DNA of 64,000 nucleotides from Lentinula raphanica (lineage: Eukaryota > Basidiomycota > Agaricomycetes > Agaricales > Omphalotaceae). The DNA lies in NCBI GenBank assembly GCA_027919835.1, contig JANVFP010000004.1:806001-870000 (forward strand). Direction: 5' to 3'. Shown in pieces: positions 44,377 to 56,625 of this stretch (its first letter is position 1; each line of letters starts with the position of its first letter). Position numbers and translations under genes: made by a program. The notes under the pieces are model-generated. The model saw only the letters and a program-made list of their open reading frames with translations, did no database searches and was not told where the DNA came from.

Positions 44377-45441
44377 ATGCATCTTTTGAGCAGTGCTCTC
44401 TGGGCCGTGTTCATTTTGTGCCTCGTCCAAAACATTGATGGTACACCTGTACCTGCTGACTCGGAACGTGCGGGTGTACGAAGCACTGAGCAGGCAGTCC
44501 GTGGTGCCAGTGTACCTATTGAACAGAAAGCCTCTGATACAGTGAATCTTACTATATTGTTCTCATCATGCACATTACTGAACGAACAATCCAAGGACAC
44601 CGCTATCATTGACTTCACAGTCCAAGTTAGGACAGAAGGTCAAGTTCCTGAGGATATTTCCAACACTATCATCACAGTCTGCGACATGGCTTTGGACAAG
44701 CTGGATGGGAAAAAGAAGAGAGTCATTGAGATCAAGCCAAATGCCATCATCAATCAGGACGTGTCCATAGTTCGAGGCCATTATTCATTCAAGTTGAAGG
44801 CAGTCATGGGCCAGGGCAAGCCAAGTCAGAGCTGCCCCTACCTTAACCCATGTGTCGTTGATTTCAGATGTATATCCGATGTTAGTGGTACTTGGGTGGT
44901 TAAGTCGGCAGTGACGAATAAACAATTTGTACACCTAGTCAACCCGGTGAGTGGTGACTGCGATATGTCCTTGTTTTGTCATGCTGATCACTGTCGACAT
45001 GATAGCCCATGGAACCTGAAACAATGCAAGTTGGAAGTCTCAATCATTTTGTATTTGGTGGTGTTTCTGATGAGCTCGGCGAACTCTACGCGAAAGTCTT
45101 GACCATTTGGGTTGGCCCGTGGATGGGAAGCCAACGTCCCGAAATCTTGAATCCTATAGTCAACCCTCCAGTTTTCGGACACCTAGTTCGGTTGTTCTTC
45201 CGATTCACAGACTTTCGATATAGTACATGTTGCCCCCCCAGCAACCCTTGCACTGGCGAATTGCTAGGGGATGTATGGACTGTCATGTCACACAGTGAAA
45301 AGAAGACTCTAAAGTTGAAAAGGAAAACGGTATGTGATTCCATATCACAATGGTTTTTCTTGTGCTGACTATCATCTCTATCGGACTTAGCTTGAGGTGC
45401 TGGAGTCACTTCAGCCGCATGCTACAGGCAGTAGTTCATAA
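44377..45441 (+). CDS. Secreted two-module CPxxxPC family, copy 3 (intact)
   Basis: Exons 44377-44946, 45006-45329 and 45391-45441; 314 aa, both introns phase 0. Signal peptide MHLLSSALWAVFILCLVQNI, probable cleavage near IDG-TPV. Module 1 (exon 1): beta-rich stretch, then CPYLNPCVVDF and SGTWVVKSAVTNKQ. Module 2 (exon 2): CPPSNPCTGEL then VWTVMSHSEKK. The short exon 3 gives LEVLESLQPHATGSSS. Aligns along its whole length with copy 2 and with the remains of copy 1. No known domain recognised. The repeat-per-exon layout suggests an internal duplication. The likely product is an extracellular protein with two short disulfide loops. Confidence 0.82.
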
Positions 45442-45689
45442 TTGCCTCCGAGTTGCGCCTTCCGTGCGTTGTCATTGCTGCTTTGGTGGGGAGATTGCAT
45501 ATTGCATGGTAGATTCGTTGGACTCAGGAGTTGAGAACCAAATCTTCAGTATTGTTCCTCGCTGGACTTGTATAAGCTAGTACTTACCGGTATCCACATC
45601 CTTTGTCTTTTTACATGCATCACATCTCCTCTGTGGCCCTTCCTTTGCAGTGTAAAGTGTGACAAAAAGTAGCATTGTAGGATCTATTA

Positions 45690-46302
45690 GGCTTAGTCCT
45701 AGAGAAAATCTCGCGCGGATTTTTTCGCCCGAGATTTATCCAAATTACTATATACAGTAGACTGGCATGTGACCTAATGGCATCCGTGATTTATCAATGA
45801 AATGCCGTGTGATTTGCATTTCGGCCATGCTGCCGAGACTGTTCAAAATGTTGTCCTCAAGCTCTGCATCCATAAGCATCCATATAACTAGTTCTTGCTC
45901 TATATAGTAGCATTCTGAATATTTATGAAGCTGCATTTGAGCCTTTTGAGTCAAAGTAGGCCCAACATTGCACAAAACTGTAACCAACTATGTCACAGTA
46001 AGTACTAAGGTCAGAACAAGGTGTGCATAGCTATCCTGTTGAAGGAGCAGTGATCAGTATAGCTACTACTATGTTCTAGCACCTCTTGAGGCTGATCTAG
46101 GAGTATTGTATGTGTAGATGCTCACAGACTGGTGTACTCTATATTTCTTGTGCTAGTGCCGAAGCTGCCGAGGTGGCTTTACGTGGCATTTCATTGACAA
46201 ATGATGGATGCCATCAGGTCACATGCCTCGCTTACTGTATATAGTAATTTGAATAAATCTCGAGCGAAAAAATCCGCGCGAGATTTTCTCTAGGACTAAG
46301 CC
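45690..46302. mobile_element. Harbinger-like MITE, 613 bp
   Basis: Terminal inverted repeats of about 125 bp starting GGCTTAGTCCTAGAGAAAAT (45690-45815 / 46180-46302). Flanked by TTA (45687-45689, 46303-45). A TTA/TAA 3-bp TSD with GG-start ends is typical of PIF/Harbinger. No ORF. Confidence 0.85.
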
Positions 46303-46305
46303 TTA

Positions 46306-46904
46306 GGCTAGTAAGTAGCGAGGAGGAATCGTGAATGCACTACTTGAGCTGAATCTTAGTTCGGCGCGGGTAGGGTCTGGAAGAGGCAAGAGTCGACTTT
46401 GCTCCACACGCCCAGTGAAGCGCTGCCAGTGTAGTCTGCTGGTATGACGATGCACTTTCTAGGTGATCGCTTGAACCCGTATACTGAAAACAGAGAAGGC
46501 TATGCCCGCAGTCCTGGCAATTCGTGTCAGATATACTAGCTTTGAGCCTTCTTGCATTTCACCTGAACACAGATCGGATACGTTCGAGGTCCTAGATTTG
46601 GTCTGAGTTGGGCAGACGTATCTGGAATACCCTCTCGGTACGGATGCCTGGCGAAGAGAGAGAAAAGATAAATTCATTAGCCAGCCGGTACATGTACACC
46701 TTCTTCACCATAATGTATCAGCCTTATGTGATCATCGGTGTTGGAAGACGCAACCCAAGAGCAAATGGCTATGCATTGAGTGAGTTGGATATGTTAGCAA
46801 GCAACTTGATTCCAGTGGGGGCCAAGCGAAAGCTGTTGAAACAAGACGGGTATGTACCTCATCCGCCAGAGATCAAGGCTCGCATTCACCGAATGGAATA
46901 CATA
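46306..46904. other. Region without a confident gene
   Basis: A 112-codon plus-strand ORF (46608-46946) has a protein-like stretch (GVGRRNPRANGYALSELDM, VPHPPEIKARIHRMEYIS) but enters the duplicated segment and has no recognised family. It could be a gene remnant. Confidence 0.25.
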
Positions 46905-48290
46905 TCGGGTAGCGCCGCGTCACGCACGCCAGTCTCCGACTCTTGAAAATCACAATGTATGTAGGAAAATGCATAGATTGATATCATATACAGGTAGAAG
47001 ATATATAAAGTTAGATCTCCCCATATCCATCCCAAAAAGATACAGTACCATCAGTCTGTGCTCTGAGACAAGATATGAACTGCTGTCAACATGGGCAATG
47101 GAAGATTTAACTTACATAACAAGGTTGTGTTCACTGGGACCATTTCCCGGGGGGATGGCAGCGGAGAATTCCGTGAAATCAACTGGTGCAACACCCCCCC
47201 CGTGCGAATTGATAATGCCATCAATCTTTGTCATCCGGCGCTCGAGCTGGCATATCGGCATTGATTCTGAAGACTGGTGAGTTAGTGTTGTGAGCGAGAG
47301 TAGGGGAGCAAGCCTCACATCTGAGGGAAGGAAATAACTTCATTCTTCTGTATAACACTGCTAAGCTTACCTTATGTCTACAACTATTTTGCACCATTTA
47401 ATTCAATCAATTTTTGTCAGTTTCTCAAAGTTCATGGCCTCTGGAGTCTGCAAAATGGTACGGAAAATTAGAACAGCCCTTTGTAAGTCAGCAAATAGCT
47501 ATGAGCAAGTGATAAGTATAGCTTACTACTATATGTATCAGCAATGGAGACGAGATGTGCTCCAAATCTTTCAAACCTCGATTTGAACCTTCCGGCCATA
47601 TTCTGGTGCCGCAGCGCTAATCACGGCAATGCAAAATTCCCACAGGGGGGGTGTTGCACCAGTTGATTTCATGGAATTCTCCGCTGCCCGCCCCCTGCCA
47701 TTTCCCATTGCAAAGTGTGCAATGTCAGCACCAACATTGGCAACAACCTTTCCATGATCCAGTGCACCTTCAGGCTGCCATCTGCGGATGGAACCTGTGA
47801 TTGGTTAGAGAGAAGTACGGATGATTCCAGGTGATAACATACCATCAGGGCCACCTGTGAACAATGGCAGTCGATAGCCTCTGGTGATCCTCCATTCGAG
47901 ATGTGTAATACCTCTGCCAGGACTGAAGTGGACATAATTGCGCAGTATAGGGTTGATCAATCTTGGTCAATGCGTTATCCAATAGACAATCAATGTGGAC
48001 TGTTGTGTTTGCACAACAGATGATCCCAGGTTCTTTAGACTTCCACAACGCATGGACATTAAGATCTTCAACAGCAGAGAACACACGGATATTGATGTTG
48101 ACCCCTACATTGACGAGATGGGGACCATCACAATGTGTACCAATGATGATGATAGCTTTGAAAACTTTCCCGACAAGCCCTTCCTACAACAACTCAACAT
48201 CAGCATAACTTTATCACAAAATTGCTCACCTGGTGCAACTTCAATATCTGACCATCTATTTTCTTGATATCCTCTGTACGAGTTCAGAAA
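46905..48290 (-). pseudogene. Unrecognised gene, tandem copy A (disrupted)
   Basis: Minus-strand homologue of 49020-51327. Central exon about 48188-47950 reads EGLVGKVFKAIIIIGTHCDG, then a VNVGVNINIR stretch, then VFSAVEDLNVHALWKSKEPG. C-terminal block VVANVGADIAHFAMGNG continues, across a MITE (47149-47697), into PSEHNLVM-stop. The first (signal) exon seen in copy B is missing. No function recognised. Confidence 0.55.
47149..47697. mobile_element. MITE with 9-bp target duplication, 549 bp
   Basis: About 50-bp inverted ends containing GGCAGCGGAGAATTCC and GAAATCAACTGGTGCAACA then a C-run (47149-47200 / 47645-47697). Flanked by CCATTTCCC (47140-47148, 47698-47706). Copy B shows the related empty site. 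8-9 bp TSD fits hAT or Mutator. Confidence 0.85.
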
Positions 48291-49019
48291 TGTACAATAC
48301 TGTCAATGTTCATATTGTGAACAGAGAATGAAGAGGAGCATGGAGATTTGGATTCCACTCTAAAACAGAGTCAGAGTCAATAACCAATAGCGGACATGAC
48401 GAAACAAACAGTACAGGCTACATGAAACATGGACAAAATTCAACCACGCTAACGAGGTATAAAGTCGGTTCTTAGTATAATGCCTTATGACAGGTCACTT
48501 AGCACGAACACAGAGTACGACTTCACGGATTCGTCAATCAAATTGTATTTATAGCGAGGTGTGGGGCGTTGTCAGAGATTCCGCACTATCTTATATCTCA
48601 AGTCGAACGCAGTCTTGTAAGATCTTTTAGATCAGCAATACTGGTCAGCAGAACGAAGTGACACAGATATACCAGTCGTAAGATCTGGACTAAGGGTTTG
48701 TTTTGAGTGGCTTCCACTCAGATAAGGGTTTTTAGGCTCAGAAAGCAACGGGGTACCAGACGTTATGGTAGACCAATCGATTCCGCTCCCGGGTGAAGCA
48801 ATACTGATCACTATTCTCAGTAAAACCTCGAAGATCACGCAGAATCTTTAAGTACACTACGAAAAGTCCAATACCCGTATTTGTCCTTGATCTAGTAGAT
48901 CTAGCTATTTCTACGGACGGAGTCCGATAATATACACTTAAATAGTAAAATATGACTGAAACAATACAAACACGCAAGGAAATAGTAAGGAAAACAGATA
49001 AACAGCTGAAACTTGTCCG

Positions 49020-51327
49020 TATTCGGGGTAGCGCCGCGTTGCGCGCGCCAGTCTCCGACTCTTGAAGATCACAACGATGTATGTATGTAGAAAAAGACAT
49101 AGATTGATATCATATACAGGTAGAAGATATATACACTTAGATCTCCCCATATCCATCCCAAAAAGATACAGTACCATCAGACTGTGCTCTGAGTCAAGAT
49201 ATCAACTGCTGCCACCATAGGCGAAGGAAGATTTAACTTACATAACAAGGTTGTGTTCACTGGGACCGTTTTGCATTGCGAAGTGTGCAATGTGAGTGCC
49301 AACATTGGCAACAACCATTCCCTGATCCGAACGACGAATACATATGAGATGTATGGTTCAGCACCAGCCTGCAACATTCAAATAGATCTTCAGTGTAAAG
49401 CGGGAAGGACACTCACCATTCCAATACAGGCTTGACCAGATGCCAGTCATAAATGTCCATATCCACGACAGTATCTGCTTCATGTTTGATAACCAATATA
49501 TTTCCCCAAATGACAGGTATATCGATGTCGTCGTCCACGATCGCATTGTCCAGCAACAAAGTCATTTGTCAAAGAGGATGAGCGAGGGGATTCAAAAAAG
49601 AACGTACATCAGGAAAAATACCCCTGACCAGAGGTCTTTCAAAGATACCAGAGATTCCCCCAAAAGTCTAAAGTCTTTCAAATAGTTTAAAGTATCTAGA
49701 CTCTCAGAACTCTTTGGGAAAAGGGCTCAAAATTTGGTTTCCTTGAAATTCTTTAGAATTGTTTCTGAGTTGTTCAAAGGTAACTCAGAGATGCCCAAAA
49801 TGCTCCAGGTTTTTGGGAATAACCTGAGCTCTTCAGATACTCTAGAGAACTTGGATACTCTGAGCTGCCTAGGTTTTTTCCAATATCCTGAAGATTTCTT
49901 GAGATTTTTCATGTTCTCTGAATATCTTTGAAAGATCTTTGAATATCTTTGAATATCTTTGAACATCTTTGAAAGATATTTGTGCTTCTCTGAAGACTTT
50001 GAGTGTTTGCAAAAATTTGAAATTTGAGATATTGAATATAAAATAAGATGCTATTGCATCTTAACATCTAGAAGATAGCATAGTGTAGTAATACAGTGTA
50101 GATATCAGTTAAACTATTATAACTCACAGTTGTCAATAATATAGGTGGTCACATGACCTGCCACCGTGGACTGTGTACAATCAAAAAGAACTTCACCAGG
50201 TCAAAATCTGAATATAGCTATAATAACATATACTATATACATTGTTATCTATTATATTTGTTAACATTACACATATATAATGGTTGTAATAATATATTAT
50301 GATACATATAATCAGAATGTATTCCGAAATTAATAGTTATCAAGTTCAAATACAGTATATTATAATATATGGGTGTTAGTAGATATAGTCAATATAAGAG
50401 CAATAGATAGAGTATCATATGATGAAGTAAAAGTGATTCAATAAGTTTTTGAATCATTTGAACTCATTAAAGAGCTTTGGAAAATCTTTGAAAGATATCT
50501 AAATATCTCTCAAAGACTTTCAGAGATTCTCAGAGATATTCAAAGATTTCTAAAGATATTCAAAGATTTTTAAAGATATCCAAAGATATTCAGAGATTTT
50601 GAAAGACATTCAAGGAACTCTGAAGGCTTTAGGTTTTGGGGGGTGTCTCAGGAGACACCAAAGACACTGAAGACTCTAGAGACCCCAGGCAACCTGAAAT
50701 TCTTTGAGATCTATGTTGGGTAGCCCTGAGCACAGAACATTTTTGCTGATGTATACGGTTGATCGATTTTGGACCTTGGTCAACGCATTATGCAATAGAC
50801 GATCGACGTGGACAATAGTGTTTGCACAACAGACGACCCCTGGTTCTTTAGACTTCCACAAGTATGCACGGACGTTAAGATCTTCAACAGCAGAAAACGT
50901 GCGGATATTGACGTCGACCCCAATGTTGACGAGATGGGGACCATCACAATGAGTGCCAACAGCGATAGCTTTGAAAACTTTGCCGACTAGCCCTTCCTAC
51001 AACAACTCAATATAAGCATAGCTTTACCGCGAATGGACTCACCTGGTGCAACTTCAATATATGACTGTCTATTTTCTTGATATCCTCCGTACGGGTTCGG
51101 AAACGAACAACACTGTCGATGTCCATGTTGTGAGCAGAGAATGAAGACAAATATGGAGATTTGGCATCCTCTCTAAAAAAGATATAATTCCCTTGCTTGT
51201 CAAGGGCTCTTGGGGGTGTATAATTCATAGGCGCCGGTTGTTTTCCGTAAACATCGGGAACAAACAAATGTGTAATCACGATAAGGACAAGCGCTGAATG
51301 ATCTAGAGATAAGATAAGTATCCTCAT
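49020..51327 (-). pseudogene. Unrecognised gene, tandem copy B (interrupted by MITE)
   Basis: Exon 51327-51043 starts with a hydrophobic leader (MRILILSLDHSALVLIVITH) and continues KQPAPMNYTPPRALDKQGN. The exon from 50996 reads EGLVGKVFKAIAVGTHCDGP...TFSAVEDLNVRAYLWKSKEP. It is cut near 50757 by an inverted-repeat element. Beyond it (49550-49440) come AIVDDDIDIPVIWGNILVIK and MDIYDWHLVKPVLEW. The C-terminus GMVVANVGTHIAHFAMQNG-PSEHNLVM ends near 49241. Family not recognised. The leader suggests export or membrane anchoring. Confidence 0.55.
49611..50757. mobile_element. Inverted-repeat element, about 1.15 kb, with AAAGATATTC-type repeats
   Basis: Ends CATCAGGAAAAAT / ATTTTTGCTGATG, then diverged CACCCCCCAAAA-type sequences as in the MITE at 43232. 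TA on both sides. The interior is AT-rich with degenerate arrays of AAAGATATTC / GAATATCTTT (about 49918-49975 and 50470-50620, inverted to each other). No ORF of note. Confidence 0.6.
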
Positions 51328-52248
51328 GCAGTGTGCACTGATAGTAAGAGGGCTCAAGCTCAAGCTCTGGAGTCACTGACTGCCTTCTGAACTGTCCATC
51401 GTCCTTGTCGTCTCGCAGAGCTCAAGCAAGGGCTCAGCCGCCTCGAGGCGGCCGTTCTAGTTACCAATAGCGGGCGAAACAAAACGAATAGTTCCGGCTA
51501 CATGAAACATCGACGAAAATCAACCACACCGTGAAGTTCTTCACAGAGTGGCACTTGTGCATCACCATTACAGACTAACGTTGTTTGAGCATATCACTGC
51601 ACATAACATCTGTGAAAGACTGACCATAACACCGCTCGTAGACGCAGCAGGAAAGGCAAATGAAACCAACTTGATATGAAACAATATGTCAATTACCGCC
51701 GTCGGTCCCATGATAATGTAAACAACCCCAATTTTTCTTAGCAGCGAACAGATACCTGTGCAGTGTGAACATTTAGTTGTCTGATGTAGTGAAGGCGTAC
51801 AGAAGGAACGATGGAGAGGTATTAACATGAACAGTTCAAGTTATAAACCACGTAATGCCAGTCAGCGGTGGATGCTTACTGAGAAACTAAATGGATAAGA
51901 TATGATTTCAGATAATAAATGGATAACATAATCACATGTTATACAGATAAGAGATTAGCCTAAAAGGGCAAGATAATGAATTTTGATGGATTTGAACACC
52001 ACAAGACCCTCCTCTAAAGAGTCGGAGATGAGCTCTTGGTTACAGTTTATGAATCAACTTCCGATCGCGTTTTGGGCGGTTGAGAGTTTTGTCAGAGTTG
52101 CAGCCCAATTTGTAGGATTGCGTTGAGTATGAGCGAGGATGACGATTCACGCAGCGGCACATGAAGCATACCGTAGGTGACATCGGCCGAAATTTGCGCT
52201 GGAGATATGTGTAACATCGATGAACTACTCACAGTGGAATTTTCGGCC
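51328..52248. other. Intergenic, nothing recognised
   Basis: Upstream flank of copy B. A segment around 51440-51530 (ACCAATAGCGG ... GGCTACATGAAACAT) is repeated at about 48390-48450, showing that the duplication includes the promoter region. No gene seen in the rest. Confidence 0.4.
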
Positions 52249-52640
52249 TCAATGCTGTCTTTGATCATGCAACTTCAGAAGGTAGTAGAACGTTCTTTGC
52301 TGGATAGCTGAAAGGTTCCGTTCTCTGCCGGAGATAGGGAGCACCTGGGAAGGGGTCGGAAACCCGCACGTTTGATTGTCGTCGGGATGGTGCGGGAACG
52401 AATTGGAATCATCATCATAGCAAAGTGATCTGGTAGCATGACCGTCACTTACTGTTGTAAAAACGATGAGACTTACATTTTCCAAAGCCAGAGGACGGCT
52501 GAAGTTGTTCAGGGATTCCAAATCTAGGCCAAAGGGGAAAAGATATTTTTGTGAGTACCTTCGCCGCGAGTTACGGACTCTTCTAGCATACGCTCGAGCC
52601 TCACGGGCATCGTTAATGGCGTTCCAGGCTTTCAGAACAT
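52249..52640 (-). CDS. Possible gene fragment, unknown
   Basis: Open minus-strand frame without ATG at its 5' edge, beginning after a possible acceptor near 52640: YVLKAWNAINDAREARAYAR, then YLFPFGLDLESLNNFSRPLA and a hydrophilic tail. Possibly the last exon of a small gene divergent from gpd. No family recognised; it may be non-coding. Confidence 0.25.
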
Positions 52641-52907
52641 ACCTTAGTCATGGAACATGGGACTGGAGAATTTGGTGACTCGAAAGACCTGTAGGTACAA
52701 CTCCTACCCAATCGCAGGTCAAGTAGTAAGCCGGGAATAGAGTCTAGACTTTTTGGGGCGGAGGTGGACCGCTTGAAGCATTACGCAATCAAGATTTGAC
52801 GGAAGCGCGATTATCTATAAAAACGATCAACGAGTTTTTATCCGCATCTTTTCTTTGTTCCACCACCTTCGATACACTCATCATCCACTCTATCGATTGA
52901 GAACACC

Positions 52908-54400
<1,493 letters not shown>

Positions 54401-55092
54401 AATGCTGATATGCTGATGCTGAAATGGTGAAATGGTCGAATGGAAAGGCAGTCCAGTTGAGTTCTGTACTCGAGTTACTCAAAGTGCCGCAGTTGTAAAC
54501 AAAAAAGTGTAGACGATTATATTGTAATTTGCAAGTATTTTATAGATATGGATCGATCCCCTCTCGATAGTGCAAAGACTCGCCAAAGATTGTACTAGTA
54601 TTCTGCTTCAAGTTGTCGAATTGGATGCTATCCTTTGCCCCATTATTGTTGATGCTCGATTAAACCAACTATGTACTCAACAGCGGGGGATGGTGAAGCT
54701 GCAGTGTATCTCACTCGTTTTGATCTTATGTCCATAGCTCGGTACTTGGACGTGTCTTAGGTGTCTCTCCTTCAAGATCATTGAACCGCCGGTAGGGTCT
54801 TCAAATTGTTTCCGATTGAGCTCTTTTGCTAATTCAGTAAGCTTTGCTTACAAGAGTCTGCCTAAGGGAGACTAGCTCTTTTGTACGAATTCTGAACTCA
54901 TACGCTTCGTTAGAACTATAGTGTCCGGTGCAAACTTACACCGGGGAATGATATTAATATCTCAAAGTTCACTGACGACTCACTCATCGTATACGTACTA
55001 AGACGTACTATGGCCATCATCGCTCGGCGAGTCCTGGTTTTTTTACCCGATGGTCCCATCGTATCGAATCTCGATACATCCAACTGTATTCG
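54401..55092. other. Intergenic with a relic of the secreted-family promoter
   Basis: 3' flank of gpd. At 54849-54883, AGAGTCTGCCTAAGGGAGACTAGCTCTTTTG closely follows the sequence leading into the dyad at 44239-44267, shown here in pieces: AGAGTCTGCCTA, GGGAGACTA, TCTTTTG. No coding sequence follows. Confidence 0.35.
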
Positions 55093-56073
55093 GGATAATT
55101 CTATTTGTAGACCCCCCTACAGGGTCTACGCCGTAGACCCGGGGGTCGATTATTAAGCGACCCCATGCCGGCATAAAGCCCACTTCGGCCTGAGTCCGTG
55201 AGCGCTCAGAGCGCTTAAGTTTTCCGGTGTGGCGGTGATTATAGCTGAGATGCCGAACCAGCGGCATCAGCGTCCACCCAAGGGGAAAAATGGAGCAAAA
55301 GCCCACCAGGAAGGAAGGAAGGAACATACATAGCATGTTTTACAAAGTGATAGTATTAGTAGATATGGTACTGTACATGATATAAGTCCATTGTATTATA
55401 ATCCACATGAGTAGTAATCTACTGAGGTGTGTTGGCAAGAAAATATCATGTATAAGTGAGTATTTAGAAGCAAAAATGAAACGAGGGGAATTATAGAGCA
55501 GCAAGAAATTTTGATAGTTCATCTGAGGACCTCACCTACTCCCTCGACATGTATGCAGCTTGCCATATGAATTGACAAATGGATGGAAAATGATTAATGA
55601 AGTGCAGTAGGTCACTACATAGGTGCACTGACTCGGAGCACTTGATAAATACTACTAAATTCTTACCTTGAAATTGTTGCAAAAATTGTGATCATCACCT
55701 CTATGCGATGTGCTGCATATTTGTGGTGTACACTGTAGTATGCAACTCAGTCATTGACCTACAATTTACAACTTTGAATTTTACTATTTATTTAATGCTG
55801 CTCCAGTCAATGCTGGGCAGTATAAAATCACTTTCCCAGTCAATGGTTGTTTATCCAACAGTATTGAGCAAGTATTGGGCAAGGATGTACATAGGTTGCG
55901 CCTGATTACTTAGCTGGCGCCGAGTGCTTCGGCATGTTAGGATCACCTTATGTACACCGGCTGTCTAACAAACTCGCGGCCCAGGCCGTTGAATTGAATG
56001 GGGTCGTTTAATAATCGACCCCCGGTCTACGGTGTAGACCCCTGTAGGGGGGGTCTACAAATAGAATTATCCC
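55093..56073. mobile_element. hAT-like MITE, 981 bp
   Basis: Terminal inverted repeats of about 70 bp: GGATAATTCTATTTGTAGAC then CCCCCCTACAGGGTCTACG and GTCGATTATTAA (55093-55162 / 56005-56073). Flanked by TGTATTCG (55085-55092, 56074-56081). An 8-bp TSD suits hAT. No transposase ORF. Confidence 0.82.
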
Positions 56074-56285
56074 TGTATTCGACCGCGGGCGTCGATCTAC
56101 TAAAACAATAGGCTTAGCATTGAGGGACCCGGAGACACAGACGATGACACTATTCAAGTCATTTGCACATACTACGCGGCATAGCAAAACATCGCTCGCG
56201 GACACCGACCAGCTCTTACTAGATGCGCTACCACTCGATGGTGACTATTATCTGCACTCATAGATCATCGTTTGCTATTCAAAAT

Positions 56286-56545
56286 TGGCCTGCCATGAAG
56301 GATAAAATAGTGCAATCCTCTCAGAAATTGAACAGAAACACCTTTTCGCTCCTCGCATATCTTACACTGTGCAATTATATGGCGCCATCATCTTGAAATC
56401 TGATCTTTGGGAACCTCTCCAGACTATGGGCGACATTCTTCTCTCAACCTCAATGTGGGTATACAAGTGCCCCTTCAAAGTTCAAGAAATTCAAGACTGG
56501 ACAGCCGACCTTTTCCGCTTCAAGTTTCTTTTATAAGTATCAAGT
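56286..56545 (+). pseudogene. Fragment of an F-box-family gene
   Basis: Reads MKDKIVQ..., then after a frame change LFAPRISYTVQLYGAIILKS and MGDILLSTSMW, then IQDWTADLFRFKF. This parallels the intact gene at 61790 (LFAPRVSCTVQSYDAIISKS, MGDVLLSTSIW, NQDWSTEFFRSKF). Frameshift near 56330 and loss of both ends. Opposite strand to the intact gene. Confidence 0.7.
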
Positions 56546-56625
56546 ACATGCCAGGTTCAGACAAAACTTTCGACAACTTTGAGAACTTGACGTGCAAAGA
56601 TCACAGTCCTACAGCCACATGGCAG

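Noticed and set aside
48566..48920. Possible small inverted repeat (CAGCAATACTGGTCA / AGCAATACTGATCA)
   Set aside because: The arms are short and imperfect, and no target duplication was found.
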